DNA of 64,000 bases from the NCBI RefSeq assembly GCF_004151105.1, contig NZ_PHRF01000056.1:1-64000 (forward strand), in the 5' to 3' direction. The DNA comes from Streptomyces sp. L-9-10. GTDB lineage: Bacteria > Actinomycetota > Actinomycetes > Streptomycetales > Streptomycetaceae. Below are positions 57,466 through 64,000 of the stretch, piece after piece. Made by a program: the position numbers and the translations under genes. A model generated the notes under the pieces. It made no database searches and was not told where the DNA came from. It worked only from the letters and a program-made list of their open reading frames with translations. Numbering within the stretch: the first letter of the stretch is position 1; each line of letters begins with the position of its first letter.

Positions 57466-57487
57466 TTCATATGAACGAAATGAACGT
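57466..57487. promoter_or_regulatory. TTCATATGAA palindrome with ATGAACG direct repeats
   Basis: The 10-base palindrome TTCATATGAA (57466–57475) overlaps the first of two ATGAACG copies (57471 and 57480, nine bases apart). The element lies between the sensor kinase and dctA-type genes and could be bound by the response regulator. Confidence 0.4.
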
Positions 57488-57579
57488 AAGGGTGACCGGC
57501 GTCACACGGTGGTGGATAGTCACCGGGACCCCTCGGGACAGGGACGGGGGATTCGCAGGAGACGAGTCAAGGAGGACCC

Positions 57580-58956
57580 GTGGCCGCAAGGCGGGACCGT
57601 ACCCACTATCTGTACATCGCGGTGATCGTCGCCGTGGCGCTCGGCATTCTGGTGGGCTTCGCGGCTCCTGGTGTGGCCGTCGAGCTGAAGCCGATCGGTA
57701 CCGGCTTCGTGAACCTCATCAAGATGATGATCTCGCCCGTGATCTTCTGCACGATCGTGCTGGGAGTCGGGTCGGTCAGGAAGGCCGCCAAGGTCGGCGC
57801 GGTCGGCGGGCTCGCCCTCGGCTACTTCATGCTGATGTCGACCGTCGCCCTGGCCATCGGCCTGGTCGTCGGGAACATCCTGGAGCCCGGTTCGGGCCTC
57901 CACCTCACCGAGGCCACCCGTGAAGCGGGCGCGGCCCAGGCGAGCGGCGCGAGCGAGTCCACCGCGGACTTCCTGCTCGGCATCATCCCGACGACGATCG
58001 TCTCCGCCTTCACCGAGGGCTCGGTCCTCCAGACGCTGATGGTCGCGCTGCTGGCCGGCTTCGCGCTCCAGGCCATGGGCTCCTCGGGCGAACCGGTGCT
58101 GCGTGGTATCGGACACATCCAGCGCCTGGTCTTCCGCATGCTCGCGATGATCATGTGGGCCGCGCCGGTGGGTGCCTTCGGCGCCATCGCGGCGGTGGTC
58201 GGCGAGACCGGCCTCGACGCCCTGAAGTCGCTCGCGATCATCATGATCGGCTTCTACATCACCTGCGCGCTCTTCGTCTTCCTCGTCCTCGGCGCGCTGC
58301 TGCGGCTGATCGCGGGCGTGAACATCTTCTCGCTGCTGAAGTACCTGGGCCGCGAGTTCCTGCTGATCCTCTCGACCTCCTCCTCCGAGTCGGCGCTGCC
58401 GCGGCTCATCGCGAAGATGGAGCACCTGGGTGTCAGCAAGCCCGTCGTCGGCATCACCGTCCCGACCGGCTACTCCTTCAACCTGGACGGCACGGCCATC
58501 TATCTGACGATGGCCTCGCTCTTCATCGCCGAGGGCATGGGTGACCCGCTCTCGATCGGTGAGCAGGTGTCGCTGCTCCTCTTCATGATCATCGCCTCCA
58601 AGGGCGCGGCGGGTGTCACCGGCGCGGGTCTGGCGACGCTGGCCGGCGGCCTCCAGTCGCACCGGCCCGAGCTGGTCGACGGCGTCGGTCTGATCGTCGG
58701 CATCGACCGCTTCATGAGTGAGGCGCGCGCCATGACGAACTTCGCGGGCAACGCGGTCGCCACGGTCCTGATCGGTACGTGGACCAAGGAGATCGACAAG
58801 GGCCGTGTGGACGAGGTGCTGGCCGGACACATCCCGTTCGACGAGAAGACCCTGGTGGACGACCACCACGGTGGTCCGGCGGACGCGCCGGACGACGTCT
58901 CGACGGACGTGCCCGAGTCGCGCGCCGCCACCAGGACGGACAAGGCCGGGGTCTGA
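57580..58956 (+). CDS. dctA: C4-dicarboxylate:cation symporter (DctA type)
   Basis: A 458-residue DAACS-family transporter. FVNLIKMMISPVIFCTIVLGVG, the serine-rich hairpin LSTSSSESALPRLIAKMEHLGV, GYSFNLDGTAIYLTMASLFIAE and MTNFAGNAVATVLIGTW are the substrate/cation-site motifs. GGAGG lies five bases before GTG 57580. It imports succinate, fumarate or malate with H+ or Na+. The divergent DcuSR-like system is its likely activator. Confidence 0.94.
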   Translation: MAARRDRTHYLYIAVIVAVALGILVGFAAPGVAVELKPIGTGFVNLIKMMISPVIFCTIVLGVGSVRKAAKVGAVGGLALGYFMLMSTVALAIGLVVGNILEPGSGLHLTEATREAGAAQASGASESTADFLLGIIPTTIVSAFTEGSVLQTLMVALLAGFALQAMGSSGEPVLRGIGHIQRLVFRMLAMIMWAAPVGAFGAIAAVVGETGLDALKSLAIIMIGFYITCALFVFLVLGALLRLIAGVNIFSLLKYLGREFLLILSTSSSESALPRLIAKMEHLGVSKPVVGITVPTGYSFNLDGTAIYLTMASLFIAEGMGDPLSIGEQVSLLLFMIIASKGAAGVTGAGLATLAGGLQSHRPELVDGVGLIVGIDRFMSEARAMTNFAGNAVATVLIGTWTKEIDKGRVDEVLAGHIPFDEKTLVDDHHGGPADAPDDVSTDVPESRAATRTDKAGV

Positions 58957-58980
58957 TCCCCGCACTCGCACCATGATCCC

Positions 58981-59010
58981 GGCCGGGGTCACACCCCCAC
59001 AGCCCCGGCC
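58981..59010 (+). terminator. First hairpin after dctA
   Basis: GGCCGGGG at 58981–58988 pairs with CCCCGGCC at 59003–59010, 24 bases after the stop. Confidence 0.45.
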
Positions 59011-59016
59011 CCTGAA

Positions 59017-59059
59017 GACCGGCCGTACGGAGGCGCTTCCGTGCGGCCGGTCGGTTTTG
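59017..59059 (+). terminator. Main dctA terminator with U-rich tail
   Basis: GACCGGCCGTACGG (59017–59030) pairs with CCGTGCGGCCGGTC (59039–59052) at 13 of 14 positions and is followed by GGTTTTGT. It has the classic form of an intrinsic terminator, uncommon in this GC-rich sequence. Confidence 0.75.
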
Positions 59060-59074
59060 TGCGACCGGGTGCCT

Positions 59075-59136
59075 TCCGTACCGCTGCCGTCCGTACCGAT
59101 GTGATCGGGCACCGGTACGGACGGCAGCGGTACGGA
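59075..59136. repeat. 24-base perfect inverted repeat
   Basis: The 24 bases at 59075–59098 are exactly complementary to 59113–59136 around a 14-base loop. It lies between converging dctA and P450 genes, beyond a complete terminator, and is longer than needed for termination. Confidence 0.75.
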
Positions 59137-59205
59137 CGGCTGTCCGGGACCGTGCGGGGCTGTGCGAGGGCTCCAGGGGGCGGGGGCTCCAGTGGGCGGG
59201 GGCGC

Positions 59206-60411
59206 CTACCAGGCCACCGGCAGCTCGTGCGGAAAGCGCCGGATCGTCTCCGTGTCCCAGCGCAGCTCCCCGGCCGGGACCGCGAGCCGCAGCCCGGGGA
59301 AGCGATCCACCAGACGCCCGATGGCGGCCTCCAGCTCCGCCATGGCCAGGGGAGCGGCGATGCAGCGGTGCCCGCCCCAGCCGAACGTCATGTGCGGAGT
59401 GGGCGGACGGTGCGGATCGATGACATCGGGGTCGGCGAACCGCTCCGGATCGCGGTTCGCCGTCAGATACGAGACATGGACGAAGTCACCGGCCCGGATC
59501 CGCACCCCGCCCATCTCCACGTCCTCGGTCGCGACACGCGGAATGCCCACCCCCTTGCGGAACGGGATGTACCGGAGCAGCTCGTCCAGCACCGGCGTCA
59601 GCGACTCGCGCCGGCTCCGCACCAGGTCCATCAGCTCCGGGCGGGTGAGCAGGAGGTACGCGATATTGCTGATCTGGCAGGTCGCCGTGTCATGACCGCT
59701 CAGCATGAGCGTCAGCGACATGACCGCCAGGTCCTTGTCGTCCAGGACGTCGTCGCCGTCCTTGGCGGCGGCCAGCGCGCTGATCAGATCGTCCCCGGGG
59801 GTGCGCCGCCGCTCCGCCACCAGCCCGCCGAAGTACTCACGCAGCCGCGCCTTGGCGTCCGCGGCGGCCTGACGCGAGTCCGGGGCCGTGGACAGCAGCT
59901 GGTGGGCGTACTCCTGCATCCGCGGCCTGTCCGGCGGTGCGATGCCCAGCAGCTCGCAGACGGTGTGCTGGGGGAGTTTGTTCGACAGATGGGCGGCGAG
60001 GTCGGCCGGTGGGCCTTCTTCCTCCATCTCGTCGAGGAGCCGGTCGACGATGCCCTCGACGGCGGGCCGCATCCGGTCCACATGCCGCGGTGTGAACGCC
60101 TGCGAGGCCAGCCGCCGCAGCCGGCTGCTGATGGGCGGGTCCATCACATTGATCGACTCGGGGGAGACGATCGGCTCCGGGGTCATCCTGGGGTAGTCGC
60201 GGCTCATGATTCCCGCGCGGCTGAACCGGGGGTCGGTCGTCACCTGGCGCACCCCGTCGAAATTCGTGACCAGCCACGCGTCCGCCTCGCCGTAGGGCAG
60301 CCGGATCCGGGTGACGGGCCCCTGGGACATGAGGTCCCCGAGTGAGGGGTCGAAGTCCAGACCCGTGCTGAAGTCGAACGGACAGGTGGTCGATTCCCCG
60401 ATTTCGGTCAT
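59206..60411 (-). CDS. Cytochrome P450
   Basis: A 401-residue soluble P450. The I-helix oxygen-binding motif is LSGHDTATCQ, the ExxR is in LDELLRY, and the haem loop is FGWGGHRCIAAPLA with the Cys thiolate ligand. The N-terminus has the bacterial FDFSTGLDFDP pattern, and PRFSRAGIMSRDYPRMTPEP resembles the CYP105/107-type group. No ferredoxin or reductase gene is adjacent and no biosynthetic cluster is visible, so the substrate is unknown. It is divergent from the maltokinase-cap gene. Confidence 0.94.
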   Translation of the reverse strand: MTEIGESTTCPFDFSTGLDFDPSLGDLMSQGPVTRIRLPYGEADAWLVTNFDGVRQVTTDPRFSRAGIMSRDYPRMTPEPIVSPESINVMDPPISSRLRRLASQAFTPRHVDRMRPAVEGIVDRLLDEMEEEGPPADLAAHLSNKLPQHTVCELLGIAPPDRPRMQEYAHQLLSTAPDSRQAAADAKARLREYFGGLVAERRRTPGDDLISALAAAKDGDDVLDDKDLAVMSLTLMLSGHDTATCQISNIAYLLLTRPELMDLVRSRRESLTPVLDELLRYIPFRKGVGIPRVATEDVEMGGVRIRAGDFVHVSYLTANRDPERFADPDVIDPHRPPTPHMTFGWGGHRCIAAPLAMAELEAAIGRLVDRFPGLRLAVPAGELRWDTETIRRFPHELPVAW

Positions 60412-60655
60412 CGCGTACTCCCGGACGTGCGCGGACGTTGTGGGCGAGGGATAAGTACCTCGCCCATTTCGGGGATATGCCTACTGACCGGCAAATGGGT
60501 ACGGACCGCGCGGGAGCGTGCGCGGGGGTGTGCAGGGGTGTACGGGGGCGTACGGGCAAGCGTCCGGGGTGGCCATGGATCCCCGCCACCATCGCCGCCA
60601 CCGTCGATGGACCGGGGTGGCAGGATGAGCGCAACCATCGGGAAAGGGGCCAGAC

Positions 60656-61357
60656 ATGGCTGTCATCCACCGCACCACCATGACACCCGGCAAGCTCGAA
60701 CTCCTCGCCTCGTGGCTTCCCGCCCAGCCCTGGAACCTCGGCGGCGGGCATGAGCCACGGCTGGCCAAGGCCGGAGGCTTCCGGCTCGACGACCCGCAGG
60801 GCGAGGTGGGGATCGAGTTCATGGCGGTCACCGACGAGTCCGGAGACCTGCCGGTCACCTATCAGGTGCCCCTCAGCTACCGCGGAGCACCGCTCCCCGG
60901 CGCCGGTCACGCGCTCATCGGCACGTCGGAGCACGGCGTGCTGGGGCGGCGGTGGATCTACGACGGTGCCCACGATCCGGTTCTCGTCGCCCAGTTGTTC
61001 GCTCTCGTTCTCGGCGAGGCCGAGCCGCAGGCCCAGAGCGTGGACAACACCCCGGACCCGTCCGTCACCGCCCACTTCGCCGGGGCCGGCCACGCGGCCC
61101 CGATCGGCTCTGTGGACGTGACCAACGGGCCGCACGGTACGGATCTGCGCCTGCTGACCGCCTCCGCGCCCGCGTCGCCGAGCGGACCGGCCGGGCAGCT
61201 GACCATCCGGGTGAACCGCGTGCTGCGGCCCGAGCCGGTCGAGTCAACCACCCTCGCCACAGGGGCCCTTGGCCACGTCACCGCCGACTGGCTTCTGCCG
61301 GACGGCGCCAAGGCGCGCGGCCTGTACGCCGTCGTGCGCGACGGCGCCCCTGAATGA
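60656..61357 (+). CDS. Maltokinase N-terminal cap-like protein
   Basis: A 233-residue protein starting MAVIHRTTMTPGKLELLASWLPAQPWNLGG, which matches the N-terminal cap domain of actinobacterial maltokinases (Mak) and related standalone proteins. The kinase domain itself is absent, so it cannot phosphorylate maltose. Family members are frequently mislabelled as branching enzyme. A role in α-glucan metabolism is a guess. AAAGGGG precedes the ATG by about ten bases. Confidence 0.8.
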   Translation: MAVIHRTTMTPGKLELLASWLPAQPWNLGGGHEPRLAKAGGFRLDDPQGEVGIEFMAVTDESGDLPVTYQVPLSYRGAPLPGAGHALIGTSEHGVLGRRWIYDGAHDPVLVAQLFALVLGEAEPQAQSVDNTPDPSVTAHFAGAGHAAPIGSVDVTNGPHGTDLRLLTASAPASPSGPAGQLTIRVNRVLRPEPVESTTLATGALGHVTADWLLPDGAKARGLYAVVRDGAPE

Positions 61358-61406
61358 CCGGCCAGGTGGCCCGGCGGAGCAGCGCCCGGCGGGGGGAGGC
61401 ACGGGC

Positions 61407-61868
61407 ATGAGTTTCCGGCTGGCGGCGTACGCCGTGTGCGTCGAGAACGGGCGGGTGCTGCTCGCCCATCACGTCTCGGGAACCTGGACTCTTCCAGGTG
61501 GCAGGGTCGAGCACGGGGAGGATCCGTTCGACGCGGTGATCCGGGAGGTCGCCGAGGAGACCGGCTGCGACGCGGTGGCCGAACGCCTGCTGGGTGTGGA
61601 CTCACGGGTGATCCCCGCCGCCGAACGCACCGTCCCCGGCGGACCGGAGCACCAGAATGTCGGCATCTTCTACCAGGTCCGTGTCACCGGCGGCCGACTC
61701 CGGCCCGAGCCGAACGGCGAAACCGCCGGGTCCGTCTGGACTCCGGTCCCCGGCGTCGCCGGCCTGCGCAGGTCGTCGCTGGTCGACATCGGCCTCGCTC
61801 TGGCGCAGACCCTTCCGGCGACCGGCCACGTCGCTTCCGTCCCGGTCGGCGGCCTGATCCAGCACTGA
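61407..61868 (+). CDS. NUDIX hydrolase
   Basis: A 153-residue NUDIX protein with the box GRVEHGEDPFDAVIREVAEETG intact (the signature Gly, Glu, Arg-Glu and Glu-Glu are all present). GGAGG lies seven bases before ATG 61407. It hydrolyses a nucleoside diphosphate linked to X; the substrate is not predictable. It follows the maltokinase-cap gene after 49 bases in the same direction. Confidence 0.92.
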   Translation: MSFRLAAYAVCVENGRVLLAHHVSGTWTLPGGRVEHGEDPFDAVIREVAEETGCDAVAERLLGVDSRVIPAAERTVPGGPEHQNVGIFYQVRVTGGRLRPEPNGETAGSVWTPVPGVAGLRRSSLVDIGLALAQTLPATGHVASVPVGGLIQH

Positions 61869-61903
61869 GACCACCACCGATTCCAGGAACGGCGCCCATG
61901 GGC

Positions 61904-62248
61904 CTACCGAAGGGGCGCGCTCCCGTCGGAGGTGTCGGCCGTGCGGGATTGGGCGCCGCGCCGTCCTGCCAGCCGGCACCCGCGGCAGTTCGTGTGCCCC
62001 TCGCGCGCGGAGCGGTCCCGCACCATGAGTCCCTGCTGGTCGGCGCTTCGCGGGTTGGGCGGCTTGCCCCAGCCCGCGAGATGCAGGCCCCACGTGGCCG
62101 GCGCCGCCGCCACCAGGGCTATCAGCCCCCACCAGATTCCCGGGGGCCAGCCGATGACGCCCACACCGATGGCCAGGGACCCGACCATGGCGACGCCGGA
62201 CCCGACCCATCCCGCGATGGTGTGTCCCTCGTCGTGGTGTCCACTCAC
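61904..62248 (-). CDS. HGxxPAAW-family small membrane protein
   Basis: A 114-residue protein starting at GTG 62248 (MSGHHDEGHTIAGWVGSGVAMVGS) behind GGGAGG. It has two helices (AMVGSLAIGVGVIGW and IWWGLIALVAAAPATWGLHLAGWG). The amphipathic HDEGHTIAGW segment corresponds to the HGxxPAAW motif, and the GW-P/GLHLAGWGK pattern fits. A Cys/Arg-rich tail (NCRGCRLAGRRG) with CxxC is added and may bind metal. The function is unknown. It is convergent with the NUDIX gene and divergent from a MarR gene. Confidence 0.75.
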   Translation of the reverse strand: MSGHHDEGHTIAGWVGSGVAMVGSLAIGVGVIGWPPGIWWGLIALVAAAPATWGLHLAGWGKPPNPRSADQQGLMVRDRSAREGHTNCRGCRLAGRRGAQSRTADTSDGSAPLR

Positions 62249-62282
62249 GTACCTGCCTCCCAGCGCTGCGGGCCTATGATGT

Positions 62283-62317
62283 CTTAGCAAGTGAGGAATT
62301 TATCTTACGTACTAAGG
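62283..62317. promoter_or_regulatory. Two CTTA-N5-T(A/G)AGG sites 21 bases apart
   Basis: CTTAGCAAGTGAGG (62283–62296) and CTTACGTACTAAGG (62304–62317) repeat the same pattern two helical turns apart in an AT-rich promoter. The second overlaps AAGGA, the ribosome site of the MarR gene. It looks like a paired autoregulatory operator that would also affect the divergent membrane protein gene. Confidence 0.55.
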
Positions 62318-62324
62318 AATATCA

Positions 62325-62792
62325 ATGGACGGCAAGCCGCGCCCCACCGCCTCCGCCGCGGAGGCGATCGGCGCGCTGGACGATCTCGTCGCGACGAATC
62401 TCGTCGGCCGTCAGGAGTTCGCCAGGAATCTGGGGCTGAGCGTCAAGGACCTCGTCTGCTTCGCGCATGTCATGGAGGCCGAGGGTGCCCACGTCACCGC
62501 CGGTGACCTGGCCGCGCGCGCGCATGTCACGACGGGTGCGGTGACCGGCATTCTCAACCGCCTGGAGCGCGGCGGCTTCGTGGTCCGCCGACCGGACCCC
62601 GCCGACCGGCGCCGGGTGCGCGTCACCGCGGTCCCGGACGCCGCCGAGCGGGTGCGCGCCGTCTACGGGCCGTACTACACGTTGCTCGCCGAACTCTGCG
62701 CGGACTACTCGCCGGACGAGATCGCCGTACTCACCGACTGGCTCACACGCGCCGGCGCGCTGGCGCGCACGTACCTGGAGGAGTCGTGTTAG
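62325..62792 (+). CDS. MarR-family transcriptional regulator
   Basis: A 155-residue MarR protein with winged helix VTAGDLAARAHVTTGAVTGILNRLERGGFVVRRPDPADRRRVRVTAVPD. The AAGGA ribosome site is six bases before ATG 62325. It is divergent from the HGxxPAAW-family gene and convergent with a GH16 gene; the paired repeats upstream are its likely operator. Confidence 0.92.
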   Translation: MDGKPRPTASAAEAIGALDDLVATNLVGRQEFARNLGLSVKDLVCFAHVMEAEGAHVTAGDLAARAHVTTGAVTGILNRLERGGFVVRRPDPADRRRVRVTAVPDAAERVRAVYGPYYTLLAELCADYSPDEIAVLTDWLTRAGALARTYLEESC

Positions 62793-62850
62793 GGCGCGGA
62801 GGCTGCTGCCGCCCAGCGATCCGGCGGCTGAGTCGCACCGGCCCCTGCCC

Positions 62851-62892
62851 GGCCGGTACGGGCCGGTACGGATACGGCGGCCCGTACCGGCC
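62851..62892. terminator. 15-pair perfect hairpin between MarR and GH16 genes
   Basis: GGCCGGTACGGGCCG (62851–62865) and CGGCCCGTACCGGCC (62878–62892) are exact complements around a 12-base loop. It is a strong bidirectional terminator between converging genes. Confidence 0.75.
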
Positions 62893-62915
62893 TGCTCGCG
62901 CCGCGCCGCGCCGGC

Positions 62916-64000
62916 TCAGGCGAACGGGATCCGGATCACCGACTGGTTGCCGATGCCCAGCGTGCTCGCGCCGGTGCCGATGGCGTTCCAGACCTCGATC
63001 CGTACCTTCCCGTTGACCAGGTCGCCGTGCGATCCGGTGGCCGACCTCAGGCCCCTGGCCTGGGTGTAGTGCTCATAGCCGGGGACGGGGTCGGTCGCGA
63101 AGTACGCGTAGGTCTCCGTACGGTCCCAGGTGCCGTCGCCCGTACGGTCGTAACTCACCCTGACCTGCTGGCCGTTGCCGACCGACGTTCCCGAGTCGAC
63201 GAACAGGTCGAACTGTGTCGCACCGCCGTTGTACGTACGGGTGATCCCGCTGGAGGTGAAGACCTGCGGGGTGTGCGGTGTGCCGTCGTAGTTGGCGCCG
63301 CCCGCCGCGGCGAGGGCGGCCGACGCGGCCGAACCGGCGGAGTCGCCGAGTCCTGCGCCCGTCCGCGCGTACAACGTAGAGGAGCCCGAGGGCGGCGGAT
63401 CGGTCGGCGGGTTCGTCGGGGGTGTGCCGCCACGGGTCCATACCGCCACGTAATCGACGAGCATGGGGCGGCCGGGGACGGTCGCGGCGGTCGGGGTCCG
63501 GCCGCCGAGCGCGTCGGGGAACGCGCCGCCGATGGCCACGTTGAGGAGGATGAAGTACCCGGCGTGGTCGGTCATGTTGGCCCAGGTACCGGCGTCCATC
63601 TGGTTCTGCCGCACGGTGTGGAAGAGCTGGTCGTCCACGTACCAGCGCAGTTCGTTGGGGGTGACCGCGCGGTCCCACTCGAAGCGGTAGGTGTGGAACG
63701 CGGACTGGCAACTGGCCCCGGGGCAGGCGCGGTTGGCGCCGAGTCCGGTGGTCTCGTTGCACGGACCGCCCGGGTTCACACCGCAGTGCAGCACGCCCCA
63801 GACGGAGTTGATCCCGTTGACGTTCTCCATGATGTCGAACTCGCCGGTGCCCGGCCAGTTCCAGTAGTTGCCCCGGTACGGCGAGCCGAGGGCCCAGAAG
63901 GCGGGCCAGTAGCCGAGCGCGGCGTCGCCCGTCACGTTCGGCATCTGGATACGGCCCTCGATACGCAGGGTGCCGCCCGCCGGAGCCTTGAAGTCGGCGC
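62916..64000 (-). CDS. GH16-family endo-β-glucanase (5' end outside window)
   Basis: At least 360 residues; the reading frame continues past the right edge (upstream residues read ...DFKAPAGGTLRIEGRIQ), so the signal peptide is not seen. The catalytic GH16 signature GEFDIMENVN supplies the nucleophile and acid/base Glu pair; WPAFWALG and HTYRFEWD flank it. After a Thr/Pro linker (GTPPTNPPTDPPPSGS), a C-terminal domain of ~150 residues with Gly/Thr-rich β strands ends in SVIRIPFA and is probably carbohydrate-binding. It is an exported laminarinase/β-1,3-glucanase-type enzyme. Confidence 0.9.
   Translation of the reverse strand, partial: ADFKAPAGGTLRIEGRIQMPNVTGDAALGYWPAFWALGSPYRGNYWNWPGTGEFDIMENVNGINSVWGVLHCGVNPGGPCNETTGLGANRACPGASCQSAFHTYRFEWDRAVTPNELRWYVDDQLFHTVRQNQMDAGTWANMTDHAGYFILLNVAIGGAFPDALGGRTPTAATVPGRPMLVDYVAVWTRGGTPPTNPPTDPPPSGSSTLYARTGAGLGDSAGSAASAALAAAGGANYDGTPHTPQVFTSSGITRTYNGGATQFDLFVDSGTSVGNGQQVRVSYDRTGDGTWDRTETYAYFATDPVPGYEHYTQARGLRSATGSHGDLVNGKVRIEVWNAIGTGASTLGIGNQSVIRIPFA

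Overview
The window is a high-GC actinobacterial chromosome segment, almost certainly from a Streptomyces species. The evidence is the base composition, the many GTG starts, the strongly GGAGG-like ribosome sites, and above all the gene order. From memory, the order nucS – SCO5389-family – LLM oxidoreductase – two ABC-2 pairs – filP – scy – mce – thiolase – meaB – two-component system – MarR ... icmA ... pyk – ackA – pta – pfkA matches the S. coelicolor core around SCO5388–SCO5435. I could not run an alignment to confirm this.

Region by region. 1–7.2 kb: a transposase-like gene tail, the mismatch endonuclease NucS, small conserved proteins, a flavin-dependent oxidoreductase and two tandem ABC-2 exporter pairs. 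7.2–12.1 kb: the polar-growth cytoskeleton genes filP and scy. 12.2–15.0 kb: methylmalonyl-CoA epimerase, acetyl-CoA acetyltransferase and MeaB. The isobutyryl-CoA mutase large subunit at 30.7 kb belongs to the same B12-mutase chemistry. 15.2–18.4 kb: an Asp-rich PepSY protein divergent from an OmpR/histidine-kinase pair. 18.4–22 kb: a MarR regulator, three adjacent AIM24-family genes, a DUF3817 protein and a thiamine-binding-like protein. 22–29.6 kb: a probable accessory block with a CslA-like glycan synthase, a GlxA-like radical copper oxidase and a GH6 lipoprotein, followed by an ArsR-type regulator divergent from an MFS transporter. 29.6–36.6 kb: MarR, a second DUF3817 protein, icmA, a MarR plus DrrAB-like exporter operon, TetR, and a thioredoxin/TPR protein. 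37.2–39.8 kb: a DUF6230–DUF6114–repetitive secreted protein operon.

40.1–45.3 kb: a strongly insulated unit between two large hairpins. It encodes an FG-GAP secreted protein, a 1283-residue exported Ala-rich coiled-coil protein with a small basic C-terminal domain, and an overlapping acidic 113-residue protein. This has the architecture of a polymorphic toxin and its immunity protein, and it is the best candidate for an undescribed system here. 45.4–51.7 kb: central carbon genes pyk, ackA and pta (minus strand) and pfkA (plus strand). 51.8–59 kb: an ATPase-less sugar importer, and a DcuSR-like two-component system divergent from a DctA-type dicarboxylate transporter. 59.2–64 kb: a cytochrome P450, a maltokinase-cap protein, a NUDIX hydrolase, an HGxxPAAW-family membrane protein, a MarR regulator and a truncated GH16 glucanase.

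Many intergenic regions carry sharp inverted or direct repeats that look like operators or terminators. These are recorded individually; their functions are inferred from position and symmetry only.
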